Origin: DASZQY01 sp048498575
GTDB taxonomy: Bacteria; Pseudomonadota; Alphaproteobacteria; Rhizobiales; Kaistiaceae
Length of the DNA: 5,474 nt
Direction: 5' to 3'
NCBI GenBank assembly: GCA_048498575.1
Contig: JBEHXS010000181.1
Location: forward strand, 1-5,474
Position numbers and translations under genes: made by a program. This document shows, piece by piece, positions 1-4,761 of the stretch. Numbering within the stretch: position 1 is the stretch's first letter; each line of letters opens with the position of its first letter. The notes below the pieces were generated by a model that did no database searches, was not told where the DNA came from, and saw only the letters and a program-made list of their open reading frames with translations.

Positions 1-26
1 GAGGCTTGTCCCCGCGGCCGCGTTCA

Positions 27-168
27 ACCTCCCCGTTGAGGGGAGGTCGAAATCGCGTCGGCGATTTCGGGAGGGGGTTACGCCTCCACGCCCACGCACC
101 GAGACGAGCTCGGCATGCAGCCGCAGTCCTTCTCTGGGGCACCCCCTACCCCCCTCAAGGGGGGAGGA
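27..168. repeat. Hairpin-rich intergenic palindromic repeat
   Basis: This gene-free stretch at the left edge is an array of short perfect hairpins. ACCTCCCC (27-34) pairs with GGGGAGGT (40-47) across a 5-nt loop. CGAAATCGC (48-56) pairs with GCGATTTCG (61-69) across a 4-nt loop. CCGAG (99-103) pairs with CTCGG (109-113). Six C (149-154) pair with six G (159-164) across TCAA. The right part (about 141-167) resembles the reverse complement of the left part (27-80) with the second hairpin removed, so the ends form imperfect inverted repeats. From memory, similar C/G-run palindromes are scattered through Rhizobiales intergenic regions, where they give rise to spurious short ORFs rich in Arg, Pro and Gly. 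Such an ORF occurs here (6-230) and is not credible as a gene. The element lies just downstream of the S41 peptidase stop and could fold in its 3' transcript end, but no T-run follows to make a classical terminator. Membership of a named repeat family is not proven. Confidence 0.65.
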
Positions 169-210
169 AGGAACGCGCCTTAACCGCAAACGTCAGCTCA
201 GGTCCCTCCC

Positions 211-1455
211 TCAATCCGTCGTCGGCTTGAGCTTGTCTCCGAGCGTCGCCAGCGCGGTATCCATTTGCGGATCGCTTCCGTTGGCGTAGCGCACGTCGAA
301 GGGGACGCTGACGTCGGGCGTGATCGGGTGGCCTTCGAGCTCGCTGCCGTCGATGAGCACGTTTTGCACCGCGAGCTCGAGCAGGCTGCCGTCCGGGAGC
401 GCGTAGGCGGTGGCGGCGAGCACATCGCCCGCGGTCGGCACGCCGACGAGCGGGATGCCGTCCTTCTTCAGCGTGTAGGCCAGGATCTCCATGCTGGAGC
501 GCGTGCCCTCGTCGACGATCGCGACCACCGGCTTGTGGAAGGCCGAGGAGACGTAGTGGCGGTCGCCGTCGCGATCGACGGCCACCATGTCGACGCTGCC
601 ACCGACGAACGATTGCACGGCATCGGCCTGGACACCGCCCCAGCGGCCGCGGAGATCGAGCACGATGCCATCGACGTCCTTGAGCCCGGTCGCGAGCGCC
701 TCGTTGACCACGTCCGTGATGCTGCCGGTGGTGTAGCTCCACAGGTGGATGACGCCGATGCTATGACCGCCGCTGCTAACGACGTGGATGCTGTTCCGGA
801 TGGCATCGACGAACTCCTGCTGCGGGTCGATGCTGGCTACGCGCACCGAGATGTCGACCGGGTCGGCGGCCGCCTGCCGGCGGACCTTCAGGTCGACGGA
901 CTGGCCTGCCTTGCCCTTGAACGAGCCGATCTCGGCGAACGGCTGGCCGTCGGCAGAAACGATCTCGTCGCCGGCGTGGAGCCCGGCACGATCGGCGGGG
1001 CTGCCGTCATAGACGTCGGTGATGAAGCGCTTGCCGTCGATGTCCTTCGAGGCGATGCCGATGCCGTCGTAGGTGACCTTGCCGTCGGGCGGGAAGAGCG
1101 TGCAGATGCTGTCGTGGAGCGCATAGCGAAAGACGCCGGCGAGCTCGTAATAATCGACCTGATCCGGCGTCAGGCGGCCGGTGTGCGAGGCGCCAAGGCT
1201 GGCGAGGATGCGGCTCTCCGCCGTCGCGGTGTCGGTGTTGAGCGCGTGGTTGCCCGTATCGGCCGCCACCGCGCGCACCGCGTCGTGAAAGGCGGGCAGC
1301 GCGGCGGGGTTCCAGAAATTCTTGTCGACCAGGGTGACGGTTTTGTCGATGACCGGATCGCCGGTCCATGGCGCCGCCGTATCGGCGTGCGCAGCGGCGA
1401 GTGACAGGACGAGGCTGAAGGCAAAGGCGGCGGCAAGCGCCGGGCGAGCGCGCAT
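211..1455 (-). CDS. Exported S41-family peptidase with PDZ domain
   Basis: This is a 414-residue serine peptidase of the S41 (C-terminal processing/tricorn-core-like) family, probably acting in the periplasm or outside the cell. Residues 1-24 form a signal peptide with a hydrophobic core and an A-H-A cleavage site before Asp25. An N-terminal helical region (about 30-115) includes S-H-T at 90-92, in the place where tricorn-type S41 enzymes carry their catalytic His. A PDZ domain follows (about 125-205), with GIGI at 131-134 and SPADRAGLHAGDEI from 152. The protease core (about 215-390) has the family signature LDLRGRWGG (266-274) and a likely nucleophile Ser320 in TRSSME. It ends in the usual EGHPITPDV motif (374-382). 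The Lys of the Ser-Lys dyad seen in CtpA/Prc is not present: PTAGDV occupies that place, which suggests the Ser-His type. The start is ATG at 1455 because the signal peptide begins there and GGAAG lies 8 nt upstream. It is divergent from homospermidine synthase. The physiological substrate is unknown. Confidence 0.88.
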   Translation of the reverse strand: MRARPALAAAFAFSLVLSLAAAHADTAAPWTGDPVIDKTVTLVDKNFWNPAALPAFHDAVRAVAADTGNHALNTDTATAESRILASLGASHTGRLTPDQVDYYELAGVFRYALHDSICTLFPPDGKVTYDGIGIASKDIDGKRFITDVYDGSPADRAGLHAGDEIVSADGQPFAEIGSFKGKAGQSVDLKVRRQAAADPVDISVRVASIDPQQEFVDAIRNSIHVVSSGGHSIGVIHLWSYTTGSITDVVNEALATGLKDVDGIVLDLRGRWGGVQADAVQSFVGGSVDMVAVDRDGDRHYVSSAFHKPVVAIVDEGTRSSMEILAYTLKKDGIPLVGVPTAGDVLAATAYALPDGSLLELAVQNVLIDGSELEGHPITPDVSVPFDVRYANGSDPQMDTALATLGDKLKPTTD

Positions 1456-1491
1456 CTATGATTCTTCCGTGCGGTGCGACGCCCGAGCCAA

Positions 1492-1519
1492 AAACTAGAC
1501 CGATGCCGCGCCATGTCAA
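1492..1519 (-). promoter_or_regulatory. Predicted sigma-70-type promoter of the S41 peptidase gene
   Basis: On the minus strand a perfect TTGACA -35 hexamer (1519 to 1514) is followed by a 16-nt spacer and a -10-like TAGTTT (1497 to 1492). This would start transcription near 1485 and leave a leader of about 30 nt before the ATG at 1455, with GGAAG (1468 to 1464) as the ribosome binding site. The -35 is perfect and the -10 is moderate. No start site is known. Confidence 0.5.
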
Positions 1520-1534
1520 CCGGCGGTGGTTGAC
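1515..1534. promoter_or_regulatory. Perfect 7-6-7 inverted repeat in a divergent promoter region (candidate operator)
   Basis: GTCAACC (1515-1521) and GGTTGAC (1528-1534) are exact reverse complements around a 6-nt spacer. The left arm overlaps the peptidase -35 (TTGACA, minus strand). The right arm overlaps a TTGACT on the plus strand (1530-1535) that could be the -35 for homospermidine synthase. The -10 for that direction is poor (around 1553-1559). A dimeric regulator bound here would cover both promoters. Alternatively, the symmetry may simply come from two back-to-back -35 boxes. The binding protein is unknown. Confidence 0.4.
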
Positions 1535-1549
1535 TCCGCAGCGCCTTTC

Positions 1550-1567
1550 CCGCCATCACCATGGCGG
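1550..1567 (+). promoter_or_regulatory. Hairpin in the homospermidine synthase leader
   Basis: CCGCCAT (1550-1556) and ATGGCGG (1561-1567) pair perfectly around a CACC loop. The stem ends 7 nt before the Shine-Dalgarno sequence at 1575. It could be a 5' leader structure that affects translation, or a DNA site. It contains an out-of-frame ATG at 1561. No known riboswitch or polyamine-responsive element is recognised in it. Confidence 0.35.
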
Positions 1568-1574
1568 TCAATCG

Positions 1575-1581
1575 AAGGAGG
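1575..1581 (+). promoter_or_regulatory. Strong Shine-Dalgarno site of homospermidine synthase
   Basis: AAGGAGG is a perfect anti-16S match with a 7-nt spacer to the ATG at 1589. It fixes the start there and argues against the in-frame GTG at 1526, which would add 21 residues that do not look like the family. Confidence 0.85.
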
Positions 1582-1588
1582 CAGTGCG

Positions 1589-3022
1589 ATGGAGTGGCCG
1601 GTTTACGGCAAGATCGATGGCCCGATCGTGATGATCGGCTTCGGCTCGATCGGCAAGGGCACGCTGCCGCTGCTCGAGCGGCACTTCACCTTCGACAAGA
1701 AGCGCTTCGTCGTCGTCGATCCTGCGGCCGATACCTCGCAGATCCTCGCCAACCACGGCATCCGCCATCTCCACAAGGCGGTGACGCGCGACAACTACCA
1801 GGCCCTGCTCAGCCAGCTTCTCACCGCCGGCGGCGGCCAGGGCATCTGCGTCAACGTCTCGGTCGAGACCTCGTCGGTCGACATCATGCGGCTCTGCCGC
1901 GAGATCGGCGCGCTCTACATCGACACGGTGACCGAGCCGTGGCCGGGCTTCTACTTCGACAAGGCGCTGGGCGCCGGCGACCGCACCAACTTCGCGCTGC
2001 GCCAGGCCGTGCGCGCCGAGAAGGCGCGGAGCCCCGGCGGCACCACCGCGGTCTCGTGCTGCGGCGCCAACCCCGGCATGGTGTCGTGGTTCGTCAAGCA
2101 GGCGCTGGTCAACCTCGCCCGCGACACTAAGCCCGCCGGCTTCAAGGAACCGGCAGCCGGCGACCGCGAGGGCTGGGCGCGGCTGGCGCAGAGCCTCGGC
2201 ATCAAGGGCATCCACATCGCCGAGCGCGACACGCAGCGCGCCCGCATGCCGAAGCCGATGGGCGTGTTCGTCAACACCTGGTCGGTGGAAGGCTTCCTGT
2301 CGGAGGGCATGCAGCCGGCCGAGCTCGGCTGGGGCACGAACGAGAAGTGGATGCCCGACAACGCCGGGACGCTCGGCCCCGACGCGCAGGCGATCTACCT
2401 GCGGCAGCCGGGAGCCAACACGCGCGTGCGCTCGTGGTGCCCGACGCCCGGCGCGCAATACGGCTTCCTCGTCACCCACAACGAGTCGATCTCTATCGCC
2501 GACTATTTCACCGTGCGCGAAGGCGGCAAGGTGGCCTACCGGCCGACCTGCCACTACGCCTACCACCCGGCGAACGACGCGGTGCTTTCGCTCTACGAGC
2601 TGTTCGGCAAGGCCGGCGTGCCGCAGAAGGAGCACCACATCCTCGGCGAGAGCGAGATCCTCGACGGCGTCGACGAGCTCGGCGTGCTGCTCTACGGCCA
2701 CGCCAAGAACGCCTACTGGTACGGCTCGCAGCTTTCCATCGAGGAGACGCGGCGCATCGCTTCCTACCAGAACGCCACCGGCCTGCAGGTGACCTCGGCG
2801 ATCATTGCCGGCATGGTCTGGGCGATGGAAAATCCGAAGGCCGGAATCGTCGAGGCCGACGAGATGGACTATCGCCGCTGCCTCGAGGTGCAGTCGCCGT
2901 ATCTCGGGCCGGTCAAGGGCTACTACACCGACTGGACGCCGCTCACCGACCGCCCCGGATTCTTTCCGGAGGACATCGACGCCAGCGACCCGTGGCAGTT
3001 CCGGAACGTGCTAGTTCGCTAA
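1589..3022 (+). CDS. hss: Homospermidine synthase
   Basis: This NAD-dependent cytosolic enzyme (EC 2.5.1.44) joins two putrescine molecules, or putrescine with an aminobutyl group from spermidine, to give sym-homospermidine, a principal polyamine in many alphaproteobacteria. The product has 477 residues, the same length as the Blastochloris viridis enzyme, and recalled sequence of that enzyme aligns along its whole length, from WPVY near the start to DPWQFRNVLVR at the end. The N-terminal Rossmann fold shows GFGSIG at 17-22 for NAD binding and an acidic VVDP at the end of the second strand (42-45). Further conserved blocks are TAVSCCGANPGMVSWF (153-168), HIAERDTQ (209-216), NTWSVEGF (229-236), VTHNESISIAD (295-305) and KNAYWYGSQLSIEETRRI (373-390). 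Asn161, Glu212, Trp231 and Glu239 match positions recalled as lining the substrate pocket of the B. viridis enzyme (162, 210, 229, 237 there). The gene stands alone, divergent from the S41 peptidase. It converges on the next gene with 16 bp between stops and no clear terminator. No truncation is seen. Confidence 0.97.
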   Translation: MEWPVYGKIDGPIVMIGFGSIGKGTLPLLERHFTFDKKRFVVVDPAADTSQILANHGIRHLHKAVTRDNYQALLSQLLTAGGGQGICVNVSVETSSVDIMRLCREIGALYIDTVTEPWPGFYFDKALGAGDRTNFALRQAVRAEKARSPGGTTAVSCCGANPGMVSWFVKQALVNLARDTKPAGFKEPAAGDREGWARLAQSLGIKGIHIAERDTQRARMPKPMGVFVNTWSVEGFLSEGMQPAELGWGTNEKWMPDNAGTLGPDAQAIYLRQPGANTRVRSWCPTPGAQYGFLVTHNESISIADYFTVREGGKVAYRPTCHYAYHPANDAVLSLYELFGKAGVPQKEHHILGESEILDGVDELGVLLYGHAKNAYWYGSQLSIEETRRIASYQNATGLQVTSAIIAGMVWAMENPKAGIVEADEMDYRRCLEVQSPYLGPVKGYYTDWTPLTDRPGFFPEDIDASDPWQFRNVLVR

Positions 3023-3038
3023 ACGCGTAGCCTGTCCA

Positions 3039-3368
3039 TCAGACAAAGGTAATGCCGATGAGCGCGACGACGGCGACCACGACGAAGATGGCGATCGCGG
3101 CAACGTAGCGGCCGGAGGCATAGGCCTCGGGCGGCCAGCCGGTGCTGCGCCCCATGAGGAGGGCGCGGCGCTGCTCGGCGCCCGGATCGTCGGCGGCCTC
3201 GCGGCCGTCGCGGAAGAAGGCCGGGGCCAGCGGTGCAATGTCGGTGATGTCGGTATCTTCCAGGCCGACGGTCGCGGGCTCGTCGCCGGAATCGTGACGG
3301 CGCTCGTCCGCGTCGATCTGGCGCCAGGACAACGGCGCGGTTTCGGTGGCCGAATCGAGAATGGCCAT
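3039..3368 (-). CDS. Small protein with C-terminal membrane anchor, function unknown
   Basis: I do not recognise this 109-residue protein. Residues 1-85 are polar and acidic, rich in Asp, Glu, Arg and Ala (for example DADERRHDSGDEP and TDITDIAP), with no signal peptide. Residues 88-109 form a hydrophobic segment (YVAAIAIFVVVAVVALIGIT) that runs to the last residue. This predicts a tail-anchored or single-pass inner-membrane protein with its N-terminus in the cytoplasm. The start is ATG at 3368 because AAGGAG lies 7 nt upstream and the coding-like sequence begins there. The same frame is open further upstream to 3605, but that extension runs into the end of the WD40 gene and has low-complexity, Arg- and Gly-rich residues unlike a real N-terminus. 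The overlapping frames are Arg/Pro/His-rich shadows. It lies downstream of the WD40 gene on the same strand, after a 167-bp gap, and converges with homospermidine synthase. Confidence that it is a real gene is fairly good; function is unknown. Confidence 0.72.
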   Translation of the reverse strand: MAILDSATETAPLSWRQIDADERRHDSGDEPATVGLEDTDITDIAPLAPAFFRDGREAADDPGAEQRRALLMGRSTGWPPEAYASGRYVAAIAIFVVVAVVALIGITFV

Positions 3369-3535
3369 GGGGATGCTCCTTCTCCGGCAACGCGCCGGTA
3401 CTCGCCCCCCAAGAACCTCGCTACGTGCCGGATAGTTCCGCCCCAATCGGGCGGCGATGTGGCCCGATCTGCCCATTACAAAGGCAGGACGGAGGCCATT
3501 TCCGGCGTCTCCCGATGTGTCACATAGGCAGTGGC
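3369..3535. other. Intergenic gap between WD40 gene and tail-anchored protein gene, with hairpin
   Basis: This 167-bp gap holds no further gene. A 7-bp stem, ATCGGGC (3446-3452) with GCCCGAT (3462-3468), encloses a 9-nt loop. No T-run follows on the minus strand, so it is not a classical terminator. A TGTAAT -10-like hexamer on the minus strand (3480 to 3475) lacks a convincing -35, so whether the small gene has its own promoter is unresolved. Confidence 0.35.
3376..3382 (-). promoter_or_regulatory. Shine-Dalgarno site of the tail-anchored protein gene
   Basis: Read on the minus strand this is GAAGGAG, with 7 nt between it and the ATG at 3368. It decides the start of the 109-residue protein against longer in-frame alternatives. 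A small hairpin, CCGGC (3384-3388) with GCCGG (3394-3398), lies directly upstream of it in the leader. Confidence 0.7.
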
Positions 3536-4504
3536 CTAGAGCGTGACAATCCCCGCCGCGCCGTCCTCGCAGCCAAAGGCCAGGCGCTTGCCGGAGGAAT
3601 CCCACCGCAAGGTTGACACGGGGCTACTCGCCGGGCGGCGGAAGCGGGCCTCGTTGCCGTCGGAAAAGCGCACCGCCATGACGACGCCGTCCTGGTAGCC
3701 GATGGCGACGGTTTCCTCGCGCGGATGGCAGGCGACGCGGACCGCCTGGGAATCGCGGATGCCGAGCTGGAGCGGCTGGCGGCCCATCGGCCCGTCCTTG
3801 AAATGGAACGGCCAGAGGATGGCGGCATTCGTGCCGGACGAGGCAAGGAAGCGCCCCTTCACCGACCACGACATCGACTTCGGCTTGCCCGGGTAGCCGG
3901 TCATGCGCATGTCCTTGCCGTCGTCGAGCTTCCAGCCGTGGAGCGCGTTCTCCTGCATGCTGGAGACGACATACTTGCCGTCCGGCGAGAAGGTGACGCC
4001 GAGGTGGGCACCCTTCCATTCGAGCGCCTGCGGCGGCTGGTCGGTGCCCGCCCACCACAGGTCGACGCCATCGTAGCGGGCGACGGCGACGCGCAGTCCC
4101 TTCGGCGCGAAGGCGAGCCCGCCGACCGAGCGGCGGAGCTCAAGCTTGCGCTCGCGGCCATCGCCGGTGAGCACCGTTGCGACCTTGCCGGAGGAATAGG
4201 CGATCGCCTTGCCGGGCCCGACCGCGACGTGCTCGACCCATTTGCGCTCGACCTGCGCCAGCCTCTCGACGGTGCCGTCGGCGGAGGTGAGCGCCACGAC
4301 GCCGTCGTCGCCCCCGGTCAGCAGCCGGTCGTCGGCGGTGATCGCGGCTTCCAGGATCGCGCCCTTGTGGACGACGACCGGCTCGGCCACCGAGCCCTTG
4401 ACGACGCGCAGTATGCCGTTGCCGAGGGCGAACACCGGCACCTCCCCCAGGAAGGCAGCGTCCACGACGAAGGCGCCGAGGGGAAATTCCTGGAGGGTGG
4501 GCAT
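3536..4504 (-). CDS. WD40-type beta-propeller protein
   Basis: This is a 322-residue cytoplasmic protein made of WD40-like repeats, which normally fold as a beta-propeller and serve as a protein-binding platform. No signal peptide or membrane segment is present, and no enzyme domain is attached. Repeat-like units are visible throughout: AAITADDRLLTGGDDGVVAL (53-72), AVGPGKAIAYSSGKVATVL (94-112), GLAFAPKGLRVAVARYDGVDLWW (129-151), GVTFSPDGKYVVSSMQENALHGWKL (169-193), SMSWSVKGRFLASSGTNAAILWP (210-232), VACHPREETVAIGYQDGVVMAV (257-278) and TLRWDSSGKRLAFGCEDGAAGIV (298-320). With the N-terminal strands this fits about seven blades. The ATG at 4504 is the only usual start in the frame (a stop lies upstream at 4553-4555). 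It lacks a good Shine-Dalgarno site, since the preceding bases are C-rich. It is downstream of the COG0523 GTPase on the same strand after a 257-bp gap. From memory this pair recurs in Rhizobiales, which would suggest a shared metal-related role. That function is inferred. Confidence 0.85.
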   Translation of the reverse strand: MPTLQEFPLGAFVVDAAFLGEVPVFALGNGILRVVKGSVAEPVVVHKGAILEAAITADDRLLTGGDDGVVALTSADGTVERLAQVERKWVEHVAVGPGKAIAYSSGKVATVLTGDGRERKLELRRSVGGLAFAPKGLRVAVARYDGVDLWWAGTDQPPQALEWKGAHLGVTFSPDGKYVVSSMQENALHGWKLDDGKDMRMTGYPGKPKSMSWSVKGRFLASSGTNAAILWPFHFKDGPMGRQPLQLGIRDSQAVRVACHPREETVAIGYQDGVVMAVRFSDGNEARFRRPASSPVSTLRWDSSGKRLAFGCEDGAAGIVTL

Positions 4505-4527
4505 GGGGAACCGGGTCCGCGGGAAAG

Positions 4528-4577
4528 CAATGCTGGCAGGAGAGGTAGCGGGTCAAAGCCGGACCGGCAACCGGCTT
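4528..4577 (-). promoter_or_regulatory. Weak candidate promoter and inverted repeat ahead of the WD40 gene
   Basis: On the minus strand TTGACC (4556 to 4551) could be a -35, but the hexamers 17-18 nt downstream (GCATTG, CATTGC) are poor -10 matches. An inverted repeat, AAGCCGG (4556-4562) with CCGGCTT (4571-4577), touches the -35. No AT-rich Zur-type palindrome is seen in this gap. It would allow separate expression from the GTPase gene, but the evidence is weak. Confidence 0.22.
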
Positions 4578-4602
4578 GCTGACCGACATCGCCAATCTGT
4601 GG

Positions 4603-4730
4603 CTGTCATCCTTCGGCGCGGCCAAGCCGCGACCGGAGGATCGGCCGTCCCCATGATGCTGTTTTCGCCGACGGAAAGCGCCGGCGCACGATCCTTCCGG
4701 ACGGCGCTTCGCGCCGCCGAAGGATGGCAG
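4603..4730. repeat. REP-like doublet of two long hairpins
   Basis: Two related hairpins lie in the gap between the GTPase and WD40 genes. In hairpin 1, ATCCTTCGG-CGCGGC (4608-4622) pairs with GCCGCG-CCGGAGGAT (4626-4641, one bulged A at 4632) across a 3-nt CAA loop, giving 15 pairs including one G-T. In hairpin 2, 4691-4707 pairs with 4711-4725 across a TTC loop, with an outer stem ATCCTTC/GAAGGAT and an inner stem CGGCGC/GCGCCG. The outer flanks 4603-4618 and 4715-4730 also match as an inverted repeat at 15 of 16 positions, so the unit can fold in alternative ways. The ATCCTTC...GAAGGAT ends resemble alphaproteobacterial REP elements as I recall them. A 10-bp palindrome (GCGCCGGCGC, 4678-4687) lies between the hairpins. 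No transposase is present. It could stabilise or attenuate the transcript between the two genes. Confidence 0.7.
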
Positions 4731-4761
4731 AAAAACGCTGTTGCTGCGTAGAGGGCTCGCC

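Noticed and set aside
149..164. C6/G6 hairpin as a rho-independent terminator for the S41 gene
   Set aside because: No T-run follows the stem on the minus strand, and it fits better as part of the repeat.
6..230. 74-codon open frame at the left edge
   Set aside because: It lies across the hairpin array, is Arg/Pro/Gly-rich, and has the look of spurious ORFs inside palindromic repeats.
265..1404. Long open frame (379 codons) opposite the S41 peptidase
   Set aside because: It is a GC-driven antisense shadow, rich in Asp, Gly, Val and Arg with no domain. The minus-strand product has a signal peptide and clear family motifs.
1526..1588. Upstream GTG start extending homospermidine synthase by 21 residues
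   Set aside because: The perfect AAGGAGG at 1575-1581 points to the ATG at 1589, and that start gives the family length of 477 residues.
1568..2701. Long open frame (377 codons) opposite homospermidine synthase
   Set aside because: It has shadow composition (Ala, Arg, Val, His, Asp), and the plus strand encodes a full-length recognised enzyme.
3369..3605. N-terminal extension of the tail-anchored protein to 188 residues
   Set aside because: It overlaps the end of the WD40 gene, its residues look non-coding, and a good ribosome site marks the ATG at 3368.
3725..4582. Open frame of 285 codons opposite the WD40 gene
   Set aside because: It is antisense to visible WD40 repeats, has no motif and has biased composition.
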